Counted from the first letter of the stretch, positions 36,003 through 46,769 are shown. The stretch is DNA of 64,000 bases from Klebsiella spallanzanii (GCF_902158555.1 NZ_CABGGS010000047.1:248001-312000), one strand, 5' to 3'. Translations and numbers: made by a program. Notes: generated by a model from the sequence alone, not told the origin.

Positions 36003-38333
36003 ATGACGCCTTTACGCGTTTTACGCAAACCGCTGCCTCTGGTGATGGCAATCCGTATCAGTCTGCTGCCGTTAGTGGGGTTGACTGCCGTGCCGGTATT
36101 TGCCGCCACGCAGTTTGATATTGCAGCCGGGGATTTAGACAACGTACTTAACCAATATGCCGCCCGCAGCGGCATCACGCTCTCCGCCGATGCCAGCCTG
36201 ACGCGCGGTAAGCTCAGCCCCGGCCTGCACGGCAGTTTTGAAACCGAGCAGGGATTACACACGCTGCTGGACGGTAGCGGATTACAGTTAAAAGCGCTGG
36301 GTAATAACGTCTGGACGCTGGAACCCGCGCCCATCAGTAGCGAATCTACCTTAACCGTAGTGGGCGACTGGCTCGGCGATGCCCGGGAAAACGATGTCTT
36401 TGAGCACGCAGGTGCCCGTGATGTTATCCGCCGGGAAGATTTCGCCAAAACCGGCGCGACCACCATGCGCGAAGTTCTGAACCGAATTCCCGGCGTGAAT
36501 GCACCGGAAAATACCGGTACCGGCAGTCACGATCTGGCGATGAACTTTGGTATTCGCGGCCTCAATCCGCGCCTTGCCAGCCGTTCCACGGTATTGATGG
36601 ACGGCATCCCAGTGCCTTTTGCGCCTTACGGCCAGCCGCAGCTTTCGCTGGCACCGGTCTCGCTCGGCAATATGGATGCGGTGGATGTGGTACGCGGTGC
36701 CGGTGCGGTGCGCTATGGGCCGCAAAGCGTTGGCGGCGTGGTGAACTTCGTGACCCGCGCCATTCCTCAGGATTTCGGTATAGAGGGCGGCATTGAGGGG
36801 CAACTCAGCCCTACCTCTTCGCAAAACAATCCGAAAGAAACGCATAACTTAATGATCGGCGGCACGGCGGATAACGGTTTCGGCTCCGCCCTGCTCTACT
36901 CCGGCACCCGCGGCAGCGACTGGCGCGAACACAGCGCGACACGCATCGACGATGTGATGCTGAAAAGCAAATATGCGCCCAACGAAGTGCATACCTTTAA
37001 CAGCCTGCTGCAATACTACGACGGCGAAGCCGATATGCCCGGCGGCCTCTCCCGCGCCGACTATAACGCCGACCGCTGGCAATCCACCCGCCCTTACGAC
37101 CGCTTCTGGGGACGCCGCCAGCTCGCCAGTCTTGGCTACCAATATCAACCGGACGCGCAGCATAAATTTAATATTCAGGGGTTCTATACCCACACCCTGC
37201 GCAGCGGTTATCTGGAACAGGGCAAGCGTATTACCCTCTCTCCGCGCGAATACTGGGTCCGCGGCATCGAACCGCGCTATAGCCAGAGCTTTATGATTGG
37301 CCCCTCTGCCCATGAAGTCGGCGTTGGCTATCGCTATGTAAACGAATCGACCCACGAGATGCGTTATTACACCGCAACCACCAGCGGCGAACTGCCCAGC
37401 ACCGCCAGCCCGTACGATCGCGATACCCGCTCCGGCACCGAAGCCCACGCCTGGTATATCGACGATCGTATTGATATCGGCAACTGGACGATTACGCCGG
37501 GTATGCGCTTTGAGCACATCGAGTCTTATCAGGACAACAATATAAAAGGTACCCACGAACAGGTCAGCTATAACGCCCCGCTCCCGGCGCTGAATGTTCT
37601 TTATCACCTCACCGACAGCTGGAATCTTTATGCCAACACAGAAGGCTCATTCGGCACCGTACAGTACAGCCAAATTGGCAAGGCTGTGCAAAGCGGCAAT
37701 GTGGAACCGGAAAAAGCACGCACCTGGGAACTCGGCACCCGCTACGACGACGGCGCGTTAAGCGCCGAGATGGGGCTGTTCCTGATTAACTTCAATAATC
37801 AGTACGACTCCAACCAGACCAATGACACGGTTACCGCACGCGGTAAAACCCGTCATAGCGGTCTGGAAGCACAAACCCGTTACAACCTCGGCGAGTTTTC
37901 CCCGGCTCTGGATAACCTCTCTGTCTACGCCAGCTATGCGTACGTCAACGCCGAAATCCGTGAAAAAGGCGATACCTACGGTAACCAGGTTCCCTTCTCG
38001 CCGAAGCACAAAGGTACCTTTGGCGTCGATTACAAACCCGGCAGTTGGACGTTTAACCTCAATAGCGACTTCCAGTCCAGCCAGTTTGCGGATAACGCCA
38101 ACACCGTGGAGGAGAGCGCCGACGGCAGCACCGGGCGTATCCCTGGCTATATGCTGTGGGGCGCGCGCGTGGCCTACGACTTTGGCCCACAGATGGCGAA
38201 TCTCAATCTCGCACTGGGGGTGAAAAATATCTTCGATCATGAGTATTACACCCGCTCATACGACGATAACAACAAAGGGCTTTACGCCGGTCAGCCGCGC
38301 ACGCTGTACCTGCAAGGGTCAATGAAGTTCTGA
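36003..38333 (+). CDS. fecA: Ferric citrate outer membrane receptor FecA
   Basis: 776 residues from the ATG at 36003, matching the E. coli FecA N-terminus (MTPLRV); signal peptide to about residue 33. Residues about 34-115 form the N-terminal signalling domain that contacts FecR, then the TonB box (LTVVGDW), a plug domain to about 255 and a 22-strand barrel ending in Phe (LQGSMKF). It imports diferric dicitrate using TonB energy and starts the FecR-FecI cascade. Very close to E. coli FecA over the plug and barrel. Confidence 0.97.
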   Translation: MTPLRVLRKPLPLVMAIRISLLPLVGLTAVPVFAATQFDIAAGDLDNVLNQYAARSGITLSADASLTRGKLSPGLHGSFETEQGLHTLLDGSGLQLKALGNNVWTLEPAPISSESTLTVVGDWLGDARENDVFEHAGARDVIRREDFAKTGATTMREVLNRIPGVNAPENTGTGSHDLAMNFGIRGLNPRLASRSTVLMDGIPVPFAPYGQPQLSLAPVSLGNMDAVDVVRGAGAVRYGPQSVGGVVNFVTRAIPQDFGIEGGIEGQLSPTSSQNNPKETHNLMIGGTADNGFGSALLYSGTRGSDWREHSATRIDDVMLKSKYAPNEVHTFNSLLQYYDGEADMPGGLSRADYNADRWQSTRPYDRFWGRRQLASLGYQYQPDAQHKFNIQGFYTHTLRSGYLEQGKRITLSPREYWVRGIEPRYSQSFMIGPSAHEVGVGYRYVNESTHEMRYYTATTSGELPSTASPYDRDTRSGTEAHAWYIDDRIDIGNWTITPGMRFEHIESYQDNNIKGTHEQVSYNAPLPALNVLYHLTDSWNLYANTEGSFGTVQYSQIGKAVQSGNVEPEKARTWELGTRYDDGALSAEMGLFLINFNNQYDSNQTNDTVTARGKTRHSGLEAQTRYNLGEFSPALDNLSVYASYAYVNAEIREKGDTYGNQVPFSPKHKGTFGVDYKPGSWTFNLNSDFQSSQFADNANTVEESADGSTGRIPGYMLWGARVAYDFGPQMANLNLALGVKNIFDHEYYTRSYDDNNKGLYAGQPRTLYLQGSMKF

Positions 38334-38343
38334 TGATGGTTTG

Positions 38344-38382
38344 CTGCCGGATAGAGGCGTGAGCGCCCTGTCCGGCAAGCTG
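38344..38382. repeat. REP-like palindrome between fecA and fecB
   Basis: GCCGGATAGAGGCG pairs with CGCCCTGTCCGGC around TGAG. It resembles an enterobacterial REP unit and may protect the fecA message end, giving more FecA than transporter. Confidence 0.6.
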
Positions 38383-38391
38383 GAGTTGACT

Positions 38392-39294
38392 ATGTTTAGC
38401 ATTGTTCGCATGTTTATTTTTGGCCTGCTATTCCTGACAGGCCCCGCGTTCGCCGTCACCGTTCAGGATGAACACGGCGCTTTTACCCTCGAGAAAACGC
38501 CGCAGCGCATCGTGGTGCTCGAGCTCTCCTTTGTCGACGCGCTGGCGGCGGTCAACGTCAGCCCGATTGGCGTGGCCGATGATAGCGACCCGTCGCGCAT
38601 TTTGTCCGAGGTACGGGCACGCCTGAAGGCATGGCAGTCAGTAGGTACCCGCGCCCAGCCCTCTCTGGAGGCAATTAGCGCGCTGCATCCGGACCTGATC
38701 ATCGCCGATAGCAGTCGCCATGCCGGAATCTACACCGCCCTTGAGCAGATTGCCCCGGTGCTGCTGTTGAAATCGCGCAATGAAACCTGGGAGGAAAATC
38801 TGCAGTCAGCGGCGATTATCGGCAAAGTGGTCGGTAAGGACGGGGAGATGCAGCAGCGTCTTGCGCAGCATCGGCAAAGCATGGCGGCGTTTGCCCGCCA
38901 GCTACCAGCGGGTGCCAGCGTGCTATTTGGTACCTCGCGCGAGCAGCAGTTCAATCTTCATTCGACGCAATCGTATACCGGCAGCGTACTGACGGCGCTG
39001 GGCCTGAAGGTTCCGCAGCCGATCAACGGCGCACCGATGACGGCGATTAATCTTGAACAACTGCTGGCCATTAATCCGCAATGGCTGCTGGTGGCCCACT
39101 ATCGTAATGAAAGCATCGTGAAAAAATGGCAGCAGGATTCGTTATGGCCAATGCTACAGGCTCAGCAAAAGCAGCAAATTGCGGCCGTTGATAGCAACAG
39201 TTGGGCGCGGATGCGCGGTCTCTTTGCCGCCGAGCGTATTGCCAGCGATATGGTGAAAATCGTCCACCACCAGGCGGTTGATAGCGCACCATGA
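38392..39294 (+). CDS. fecB: Ferric citrate periplasmic binding protein FecB
   Basis: 300 residues from the ATG at 38392 (GGAG upstream), like E. coli FecB (300). Signal peptide of about 21 residues (LLFLTGPAFA). The class III siderophore-binding fold has LEAISALHPDLIIADSSRHAG and a long connecting helix. It delivers ferric citrate to FecCD. Confidence 0.95.
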   Translation: MFSIVRMFIFGLLFLTGPAFAVTVQDEHGAFTLEKTPQRIVVLELSFVDALAAVNVSPIGVADDSDPSRILSEVRARLKAWQSVGTRAQPSLEAISALHPDLIIADSSRHAGIYTALEQIAPVLLLKSRNETWEENLQSAAIIGKVVGKDGEMQQRLAQHRQSMAAFARQLPAGASVLFGTSREQQFNLHSTQSYTGSVLTALGLKVPQPINGAPMTAINLEQLLAINPQWLLVAHYRNESIVKKWQQDSLWPMLQAQQKQQIAAVDSNSWARMRGLFAAERIASDMVKIVHHQAVDSAP

Positions 39295-40289
39295 GACCGT
39301 TCCGTCGTTCGTTTTTTATCTGGGGATTGCCGCTGCTGACGCTCACCGGCCTGTTCTGGTTGAGTCTGTTTTGCTATTCGGCAATCCCGATTTCGCCATT
39401 CAACGCGCTTCACGCGTTGACCGCCCCTAAAACGCCTCCCCTTGCGGAGGCATTAGTGCTTAATCTGCGCCTGCCCCGCAGCCTGGTAGCAATGATGCTC
39501 GGCGCCAGCCTCGCGGTATCGGGTACGCTGCTGCAAACGCTCACCCATAACCCACTGGCCTCTCCCTCTTTGCTGGGCATCAATAGCGGCGCGGCGCTGG
39601 CAATGGCGTTGACCAGCGCCTTCAGCCCGGCTCCGTTATCCGGGTTTTCACTGGCGTTGATTGCCGCCTGCGGTGGGGGAATAAGCTGGCTGCTGGTGAT
39701 GGCCGCTGGTGGCGGCTGGCGCCATGAGCTGGATCGCAATCGGCTCATTCTCGCCGGTATCGCTCTTTCGGCGCTATGTATGGCGTCGACTCGCATAACC
39801 CTGCTGCTGGCAGAAGATCACGCTTACGGCATTCTCACCTGGCTTGCGGGCGGCGTTTCCCACGTACGCTGGGCCGAGTTCTGGCAGCTTTTCCCTTTTA
39901 CCGCGCTCATTGTTCCCGGCGTATTTCTGCTGACCAATGCGCTTAATTTGCTGAACGTCAGCGATACCGCCGCCCATTCACTGGGCGTGAATTTGCCTCG
40001 CCTGCGCCTGCTGATTAACGCTGCCGTTTTGCTACTTACCGGCGCCTGCGTCAGCGTCGCCGGTCCGGTGGCTTTTATTGGCCTGCTGATCCCGCATCTG
40101 GCACGGCTTTGGGTGGGTCACGATCATCGCGCACTACTGCCCATGAGCGCCGTCATGGGCGCGTTATTTATGCTGCTGGCGGATATTCTCGCCAGAGCGC
40201 TGGCTGGGCCGGGTGAACTGCCGGCGGGCGCGGTGCTGGCGCTGGTCGGCGCGCCCTGTTTCGTCTGGCTGGTCAGGAGGCGCGGATGA
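39291..40289 (+). CDS. fecC: Ferric citrate permease FecC
   Basis: 332 residues, about nine hydrophobic segments, FecCD/BtuC-type permease. Conserved LRLPRSLVAMMLGASLAVSGTLLQ and VAFIGLLIPHLARLWVG. It forms the inner-membrane channel with FecD. ATGA overlap with fecB and fecD. Confidence 0.95.
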   Translation: MRPFRRSFFIWGLPLLTLTGLFWLSLFCYSAIPISPFNALHALTAPKTPPLAEALVLNLRLPRSLVAMMLGASLAVSGTLLQTLTHNPLASPSLLGINSGAALAMALTSAFSPAPLSGFSLALIAACGGGISWLLVMAAGGGWRHELDRNRLILAGIALSALCMASTRITLLLAEDHAYGILTWLAGGVSHVRWAEFWQLFPFTALIVPGVFLLTNALNLLNVSDTAAHSLGVNLPRLRLLINAAVLLLTGACVSVAGPVAFIGLLIPHLARLWVGHDHRALLPMSAVMGALFMLLADILARALAGPGELPAGAVLALVGAPCFVWLVRRRG

Positions 40290-41242
40290 GACTACGCAGC
40301 ACCCTTTTTTTGTTGCTTGCGCTGGCGCTATTAACCGCGTTTTCTCTGCGGATGGGTGCGGTTCCGCTACCGTGGCGGGCGCTGCTCGACGGATGGGCTT
40401 CGGGCAGCGAGCATCACTACGTGCTTATGCAATATCGCCTGCCGCGCATAATACTGGCATTAATTATTGGCGCTGCGCTGGCGGTTTCCGGCGTGCTGGT
40501 TCAGGGAATTGTGCGCAATCCGCTGGCCTCGCCGGATATTCTGGGCATTAACCACGCGGCGAGCCTGGCGTCGGTAAGCGCATTGTGGTTTATGCCGTCC
40601 CTGTCCCCGCTGTGGTTGCCGCTACTGGCCTTTATCGGCGGGATGGCGGCGATGGTCATCCTGATTGCCCTTGCCGGTTTTTCCCGCCCAATGCGCCTGG
40701 CGCTGACCGGCGTGGCGCTGTCGGCCTGCTGGGCCAGCGTGACCGATTACCTGTTACTGTCGCGTCCTCAGGAAATCAATAACGCGCTGCTGTGGCTAAC
40801 CGGTAGTCTGTGGGCCAGAGATAGCTCATTTGTCATCATCGCCCTGCCCCTGCTCGCGATTTTGCTGCCCCTGAGCTTTACTCTCAGCCGCGATCTCGAC
40901 CTGCTGGCCTTAGGCAGCGACCGCGCCGGAACGCTCGGCGTCAACACGCGCTGGCTTAACGGCTACGGCCTCACTCTGGCAGTCGCTCTCGCCTCGGTCA
41001 GCGTCGCGGTCTGCGGCCCTATCGCTTTTATCAGCCTCGTCGTGCCGCATCTTGTACGCCGCCTGTTTGGCGGTCGCCATCGCTATTTATTACCCATTTC
41101 AGCCCTGGCGGGCGGGCTGGTTCTGCTACTGGCCGATTTATTGGCAAGAACTCTCCATCCGCCGCTGGAGCTCCCGGCAGGCGTGTTAACGGCGATTATT
41201 GGCGCGCCCTGGTTCATCTGGCTACTTGTGAGAATGCGTTAA
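40286..41242 (+). CDS. fecD: Ferric citrate permease FecD
   Basis: 318 residues, paralogue of FecC, with YRLPRIILALIIGAALAVSG and IAFISLVVPHLVRRLFG marking the ATPase-coupling loop. Overlaps fecC by four bases and ends one codon before fecE. Confidence 0.95.
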   Translation: MRLRSTLFLLLALALLTAFSLRMGAVPLPWRALLDGWASGSEHHYVLMQYRLPRIILALIIGAALAVSGVLVQGIVRNPLASPDILGINHAASLASVSALWFMPSLSPLWLPLLAFIGGMAAMVILIALAGFSRPMRLALTGVALSACWASVTDYLLLSRPQEINNALLWLTGSLWARDSSFVIIALPLLAILLPLSFTLSRDLDLLALGSDRAGTLGVNTRWLNGYGLTLAVALASVSVAVCGPIAFISLVVPHLVRRLFGGRHRYLLPISALAGGLVLLLADLLARTLHPPLELPAGVLTAIIGAPWFIWLLVRMR

Positions 41243-42010
41243 ATGGAACTGCGAACGGAAAACCTGACCGCTGGCTATGACGGCAAGCGCATTATCAACG
41301 ATCTCAACCTGACGCTACCTGGCGGGAAAATCACCGCGCTGTTGGGGCCGAACGGCTGCGGTAAATCCACTCTGCTGAAGTGCTTTTCTCGCCTTCTGAC
41401 GCCGGACGCTGGGGAGATTTGGCTCGGTAATCAGATCTTAAACGGTATCTCGACCCGTCAACTGGCGCGGCGGCTGGCGCTCCTTCCGCAACAACATCAC
41501 GTACCGGAAGGCGTGACCGTGCGCGAGCTTGTCGGCTACGGCCGCAGCCCGTGGTTGCCAATGTGGGGGCGGCTTTCGGCACAGGACAGAGCGCGCGTTG
41601 AGCGCACGCTTGAACGAACAGGCATCGCCGCGCTGGCTGAACAACCGCTAAGCACCCTTTCCGGCGGCCAGCGGCAGCGGGCATTTCTGGCGCTCTTGCT
41701 GGCTCAGGATACGCCACTGGTACTGCTTGATGAGCCAACAACCTGGCTGGATATCAATCACCAGGTGGAGTTAATGAAGCTGATGCGCGAGCTACAGCTA
41801 ATGGGAAAAACCGTGGTCACTGTGCTGCACGATCTTAATCAGGCCAGCCGCTACTGCGATCATTTGGTGGTACTTGCCGGGGGCCAGGTGCAGGCTCAGG
41901 GCCCAGCGGAAACGGTGCTGACGCCAGAAATGTTGCGCGAGGTCTTCAGTCTGGAGGCAGAGATTCATCCGGAGCCGATATCGCAGCGCCCGATGTGCGT
42001 GGTGAAATAA
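41243..42010 (+). CDS. fecE: Ferric citrate ATPase FecE
   Basis: 255 residues, same length as E. coli FecE. Walker A GPNGCGKST, signature LSGGQRQRAFLA, Walker B LVLLDEPTTWLD, and switch His in TVLHDLN. Powers FecCD. Last gene of the operon. Confidence 0.96.
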   Translation: MELRTENLTAGYDGKRIINDLNLTLPGGKITALLGPNGCGKSTLLKCFSRLLTPDAGEIWLGNQILNGISTRQLARRLALLPQQHHVPEGVTVRELVGYGRSPWLPMWGRLSAQDRARVERTLERTGIAALAEQPLSTLSGGQRQRAFLALLLAQDTPLVLLDEPTTWLDINHQVELMKLMRELQLMGKTVVTVLHDLNQASRYCDHLVVLAGGQVQAQGPAETVLTPEMLREVFSLEAEIHPEPISQRPMCVVK

Positions 42011-42014
42011 TACG

Positions 42015-42041
42015 AGGTATGGCGCAGAACGCGCCATACCT
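42015..42041. terminator. Bidirectional terminator between fecE and ansB
   Basis: Perfect 11-bp arms, AGGTATGGCGC at 42015-42025 and GCGCCATACCT at 42031-42041, between the convergent stops of fecE and ansB. Confidence 0.75.
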
Positions 42042-42049
42042 GAGGATAA

Positions 42050-43093
42050 TCAGTAGGTGTGGAAATATTGCTGAATCACCTGAGGATTTTTAGTTTGCGT
42101 CAGCGCCGTCATCAGCAGAATGCGCGCTTTAGCCGGATTGAGCGAATCGGATACCAGCCCCGGCTGGCCATCATCAATAGGTACCACGCCGCTACCGGTA
42201 CGCGAGGCGCGAACCACCACGATACCGGCTTTTTCCGCTTTTTCGATCCCTGCCGCGCTACGTACGGAAACAGAGCCCGCTCCGGTACCCGCATAGATAA
42301 TGCCGTCGGCATGGTGCGCAATCGCCGCGTCATACATATATTCCGGATCGTCCTGATAGCCATAAATAATGACCACTTCTGGCAGTGCCTTAAGGTTACG
42401 CACGTCAAAAACAGAACGCACGGTGTGAATTTTATCCACCCGGGTTTCAAACTGCGGCTTGCCGCTGACGATAACACCAAGGTAGCCCTCTTCCGGCGCC
42501 TTGAAGGTATCCAGCGTCGTCGCATTAGTTTTGGTCACGAAACGCGCAGCGCCGATACGGTCATTGAGGACTACCATCACGCCGCGACCTTTCGCTTGTG
42601 GGTCAGCCGCCACGGTCACCGCCTCCAGCAGGTTCATTGGACCATCGGCGCTGATGGCTGTCGCCGGGCGCATTGCCGCAGTGAAGACCACCGGCTTATT
42701 GCTTTTTACCGTCAGGTTGAGGAAATAAGGCGTTTCATCCAGCGTGTCGGTTCCGTGAGTAATCACGACGCCGTCTACGTCATCGCGGGACAGCAGCTCA
42801 TTAACGCGTTTTGACAACTTGAGAATAATATCGCTGGTCATATTTTCGCTGCCAATATTGGCTACCTGCTCACCGTCAACGCGCGCGACTTTGCTCATCT
42901 CAGGCACGGCATTAATCAGCGTCTGTACGCCAATCGCGCCGGCTTTATACCCGGTCGTCTGGGTGTTGCTGGCCGCCGAACCGGCAATGGTTCCTCCGGT
43001 CGCCAGGATCACAATGTGCGGCAGTCGCGTCTCACTCAATGCAAAAGTACTCACTGTCAGTAACGCAATGGCCAGTAATGCTCTAAAATTCAT
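42050..43093 (-). CDS. ansB: Periplasmic L-asparaginase II
   Basis: 347 residues from the ATG at 43093 (348 in E. coli). Signal peptide [20 protein letters not shown]. Both catalytic threonines are in place: [11 protein letters not shown] and [15 protein letters not shown]. Hydrolyses asparagine to aspartate and ammonia. E. coli ansB is controlled by CRP and FNR; I did not pin those sites here. An in-frame GTG two codons earlier is less likely. Confidence 0.95.
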   Translation of the reverse strand: MNFRALLAIALLTVSTFALSETRLPHIVILATGGTIAGSAASNTQTTGYKAGAIGVQTLINAVPEMSKVARVDGEQVANIGSENMTSDIILKLSKRVNELLSRDDVDGVVITHGTDTLDETPYFLNLTVKSNKPVVFTAAMRPATAISADGPMNLLEAVTVAADPQAKGRGVMVVLNDRIGAARFVTKTNATTLDTFKAPEEGYLGVIVSGKPQFETRVDKIHTVRSVFDVRNLKALPEVVIIYGYQDDPEYMYDAAIAHHADGIIYAGTGAGSVSVRSAAGIEKAEKAGIVVVRASRTGSGVVPIDDGQPGLVSDSLNPAKARILLMTALTQTKNPQVIQQYFHTY

Positions 43094-43398
43094 AATCACT
43101 CATCCCAAATAGATATTAATCAAACTCGCGCAGAGTTAATGCAAACAGCTTGCCAGGATTTATTTTCTTTTAAACATCAAAATGATTAACTATCAGACAA
43201 AAAAGGATTTTTTATTCACCCCTGGCGCCACCTTGGTGCAGAGACGCGCTAAAAATGGGCACCATAAAATTTAGAATCAGAATCAACTTATTCAACAAAT
43301 TCTGTAATACAGGCATAAAGCGCGTGATGGTTACATAATCGGCATTGTGATGAGCGAAATGGACCAAAACGATACGGGTAACGCGATGGAGAAAAACG
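43094..43398. other. Divergent promoter region, ansB and HD-GYP gene
   Basis: 305 bases, AT-rich next to ansB, holding promoters for two divergent genes. No reading frame or strong hairpin is supported. GATGGAG gives the ribosome site of the plus-strand gene. Confidence 0.5.
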
Positions 43399-44583
43399 AT
43401 GCGTATTGCCTTAAAATCGGCATTGATGCTTACCACCCGCGTCATACAAATTATTAACCCTGAATTACATCTTCATATGCAAAGAACGGCGCTGATCGCG
43501 CTGGAGCTTGCGCTCGCGGTCGGTTTGTCTCGTCAGCAACAGCAGACCATTTTTTGCGCCGCTCTGCTGCACGACATCGGCGTGCTGGGCGACAAAAGGG
43601 TTATCGCTTCACTCAACGCGATAGATAATCTCGACGACCCGCATCAGCATCGGGGAGCCGAAATGCTAGATGGGTTAGCCACTCTGGCCCCTATTCTGCC
43701 GATTATCCGCGACCACCATTTTAGCCCGAGCCACAGAGGCAGCCTCGAACAGCATATTGTTTATTTTGCCGACGTTTTTGAACGGCTGCTTTCTGGCGAC
43801 AAGAGCGCACCGACGTATCAAAGCGATATGATTAATCAATTCCGCGCGCTATATCAGGAGATCGACCCGCCGCTGTGCCAGACCTTATGCCAGCTCGCGA
43901 AAAAGGAGCATTTTTGGCTGCATCTTAACCCCGGGCATATTCAGCGGATGCTGGAGATTATCGGCCCAATAAACGACGTTTATATCAATATCGACGGTCT
44001 GAAAGACATCTGCTTATTAATTGCCAAAATTGTCGATACCTATAGTAGCTTTACCGCCAGCCATAGCCTGATGGTCGGTAAAATATCGCGAACCCTTGCC
44101 GCCAGGATGAATCTGCCGGAGCCTGAGTGTAAGAAGATTGAGATTGCTGGTTATTTGCACGATATCGGTAAAGTGTACATTCCGCTGAAAATACTCGAGA
44201 AACAGGGTGAGCTAAATGCCGAAGAGCTGCTTCAGGTTCGCGAACATAGCTATATGACCGGCGAAATCCTTAGCGCCTTTAGTGAGCTCGGCGAAATAAT
44301 CAACTGGGCGGCAAACCATCATGAAAAACTGGACGGCAGCGGTTATCCCCTTCACCTTAATCAGGATTATCTGCAGCTGGAGGACCGAATTATCGCTATC
44401 GCTGATATTTTTACCGCCCTTACCGAAGACCGACCCTACCGCCACGGCATGAGCCGCCAGCAGGCGTTACAGCTGATAGAGACTGATGTGATAAATGGCG
44501 CGTTAGATAAAGACGTGTATCGCGTTTTGCATCAGCATGCCAAAGCGCTCCACGCTATGATTACTAACACACTGCACTCTTGA
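43399..44583 (+). CDS. Tandem HD / HD-GYP cyclic dinucleotide phosphodiesterase
   Basis: 394 residues with two HD-superfamily domains. The N-terminal one (about 20-150) keeps HDIG in LLHDIGVLGD, DHH, and a later Asp in VYFADVFERLL. The C-terminal domain (about 205-380) is a full HD-GYP: GYLHDIGKVYIP, REHSYMTGEIL, NHHEKLDGSGYP, DRIIAIADIFTALTEDRPY. HD-GYP enzymes hydrolyse cyclic-di-GMP; a similar two-domain layout occurs in the Vibrio cholerae 3'3'-cGAMP phosphodiesterase V-cGAP1. No membrane segments or sensor domain. HD-GYP proteins are absent from E. coli K-12. Confidence 0.88.
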   Translation: MRIALKSALMLTTRVIQIINPELHLHMQRTALIALELALAVGLSRQQQQTIFCAALLHDIGVLGDKRVIASLNAIDNLDDPHQHRGAEMLDGLATLAPILPIIRDHHFSPSHRGSLEQHIVYFADVFERLLSGDKSAPTYQSDMINQFRALYQEIDPPLCQTLCQLAKKEHFWLHLNPGHIQRMLEIIGPINDVYINIDGLKDICLLIAKIVDTYSSFTASHSLMVGKISRTLAARMNLPEPECKKIEIAGYLHDIGKVYIPLKILEKQGELNAEELLQVREHSYMTGEILSAFSELGEIINWAANHHEKLDGSGYPLHLNQDYLQLEDRIIAIADIFTALTEDRPYRHGMSRQQALQLIETDVINGALDKDVYRVLHQHAKALHAMITNTLHS

Positions 44584-44630
44584 GAGTCGGGCCTGTACGG
44601 GTAAACCAAGGGTGCAGTCATAAATAAAAA

Positions 44631-44826
44631 TATACCCTAAATAATTCGAGTTGCTTAAAGGCGGCAAGGGAGGGACAAATTCGTCGGGAACGAATTTGAC
44701 CAGCCGAAGGCTGGCCTCCGGTGAGAGGCAGGAGCCTCTCATTAATCCCCAGGAGCATAGATAACTATGTGACTGGGGTGAGCGCACGTAGCCAACACAT
44801 AAGCAACTTGAAGTATGACGGGTATA
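44631..44826. repeat. MITE-like repeat, copy A, with ERIC-like core
   Basis: 196 bases bounded by TATACCC and GGGTATA inverted ends, with CGAGTTGC inside the left end and GCAACTTG inside the right. The right half (about 44743-44797) resembles an ERIC element (ATCCCCAGGAGC, GTGACTGGGGTGAGCG). Non-coding, and fills nearly all of the gap between the HD-GYP gene and the diguanylate cyclase gene. Confidence 0.75.
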
Positions 44827-44857
44827 ATTAATTCATCTGCACGCAAGGATATATCCG

Positions 44858-46642
44858 GTGAGAATCGCCACCATGACCAACTGGGCCTACGGGATCACCG
44901 TCGCCCTGACTATCGCCTCTGGCATCGCTATGCTGATGGCCTCTAGTGCGGACAACGCAGAACGAAGAGCCGTCGAACAACGGCAGGTGTTCGATAGGCT
45001 AACTGAAGAAGTTGAAAGCGGCGCCTGGGAGCTTTCAGACCTCGCGCGGCTGTACGTCATCCAAAAAAATCCAGATGTTTTACGGGAATACCGACAACAA
45101 TCTCAAACGATAACCGCTATTGAACAGCGGCTGGAAAAGCTCAAAGACAATGGAGCAACTGGTGAAGAGCTGGCGCTGCTGCGTGATGGTTTGCAGATTG
45201 CCGAAGAGCTTCAGGATGAACAGAAAACGGCGCTGGCGAATATTGCCAGAGGAGGAGAAAAAGAGGCTGTCAGCCTGCTTTACGGCGTTCCCTACGAACA
45301 GGAACTTGAACGAGTTCAGACGCAGCTTGACCATTTTCGTCTGATGCTTGAAGGCCGGGTGAATAAAACCATTGCAGAGGCCACTGAGAAATCACGCCTG
45401 TGGCGCACGCTGTCAGAAGTGATGGTTGGGCTGACGGCACTAATGTTCCTGTTTGTCCTCGGTTTTATTCTTAAACGTCGGGTGCTTTATCCCGTTGTCC
45501 GTCTGAGCGACGTGGTGCAGCGTCTGGCCTCACAGGATTATGCCGTTGAGACGCCGCAGTTTACCCAGATTGATGAAATTGGCGATATGGCCCAGGCGAT
45601 TCGTATCTTTCGCGAGAACGGTCTTGCACGGCAGCGACTTGAGCAAGAGCGGGATGCCGACTGGGCAATTCGGGAGCTACTGGCGCGGATGACCCAACGG
45701 CTACAAGGCTGCGAGTCCTTCGAGGATGTGATTAAGGTGGCTGAGCTGTTCGCGCCGAATATCGCCCCAGAGATCCCCGGTCGGCTCTATATTCTCGATA
45801 CCGATCCGTGGCAAATGCGCTGTGTTGCGCAGTGGCTTTCTCCACCGGAAGAAGCCGACGTTTTTCATCCGGATAACTGCTGGGCCGTACGGCGCGGGCT
45901 GAGCCATCCTCCGGTTAATGGTGAACCGGATATCGCCTGTTATCATCTGTCAGAATCACAAGCTCATCAGTCGCTGTGCGTGCCGCTGATTGCCCAGGGG
46001 GAAGCCATAGGTCTACTCTCTTTCAGCAACGTCACTTCCGCCACCGCTCCCTCTCGCGCCTATCTCGAACTGATGGCCGAAGCGCTGGGCCTGGCGCTGT
46101 CTAACCAGCGTTTACGTAATGCGCTGCTGGAAAAAGCGCTGTTCGATTCGCTCACCGGACTGCGTAATCGCCATCATCTGGACGATGCTCTGCACACGCA
46201 GATGAATCTGGCCGTGCGTAACGGTACGCCGCTAAGCTGTCTGATGATCGATATCGATCACTTTAAGGCAATCAATGATAATTACGGCCACGAGGCGGGC
46301 GATCTGGTGATTAAAAGCGTCGCCGCTATCATCCAGCGTGCAGTGCGTGATATCGGGATGGCCTTCCGCTACGGCGGCGAAGAGTTCCTGGTGCTGATGG
46401 CCGGCACCAACGAAGAAACCGCTATGGCCTGTGCTACCGATATTTATAACAGCGTACATCTGCTGACCTTACGCTATGGACTGGCTGAGATGGGTCAGGT
46501 TGATGTCTCCATCGGTATCGCCAGCTACCCGCAGCATACCCAAAGCGATAGCCTGCTGCGCGCGGCGGATGCGGCGCTCTACCGGGCAAAAGAGCTGGGG
46601 CGTTCAAGGATTGTGAGCTTTGGGATGTTGAAGGCAGAGTGA
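44858..46642 (+). CDS. Membrane HAMP-GAF-GGDEF diguanylate cyclase
   Basis: 594 residues, GTG start behind AAGGA. Membrane segment near 10-28, a helical periplasmic sensor (about 30-180), second membrane segment near 185-207 (VMVGLTALMFLFVLGFIL), HAMP domain, a GAF-like domain about 270-420 and a C-terminal GGDEF domain with SLTGLRNRHHLDDAL and FRYGGEEFLVL. The GGEEF active site is intact. It makes cyclic-di-GMP in response to an unknown periplasmic signal. Lies next to the HD-GYP phosphodiesterase, on the same strand. Confidence 0.92.
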   Translation: MRIATMTNWAYGITVALTIASGIAMLMASSADNAERRAVEQRQVFDRLTEEVESGAWELSDLARLYVIQKNPDVLREYRQQSQTITAIEQRLEKLKDNGATGEELALLRDGLQIAEELQDEQKTALANIARGGEKEAVSLLYGVPYEQELERVQTQLDHFRLMLEGRVNKTIAEATEKSRLWRTLSEVMVGLTALMFLFVLGFILKRRVLYPVVRLSDVVQRLASQDYAVETPQFTQIDEIGDMAQAIRIFRENGLARQRLEQERDADWAIRELLARMTQRLQGCESFEDVIKVAELFAPNIAPEIPGRLYILDTDPWQMRCVAQWLSPPEEADVFHPDNCWAVRRGLSHPPVNGEPDIACYHLSESQAHQSLCVPLIAQGEAIGLLSFSNVTSATAPSRAYLELMAEALGLALSNQRLRNALLEKALFDSLTGLRNRHHLDDALHTQMNLAVRNGTPLSCLMIDIDHFKAINDNYGHEAGDLVIKSVAAIIQRAVRDIGMAFRYGGEEFLVLMAGTNEETAMACATDIYNSVHLLTLRYGLAEMGQVDVSIGIASYPQHTQSDSLLRAADAALYRAKELGRSRIVSFGMLKAE

Positions 46643-46769
46643 GTGTTACAAAGACGCCGTTGGTTATTCAAGGTAGCTGAAGGAGGCAAAAATCGTTAGC
46701 GGGGTGCGGATAATATTTATAACATCAGACAGATACCAACATATTCAATAATTTTTACCAGGGAAGGCT

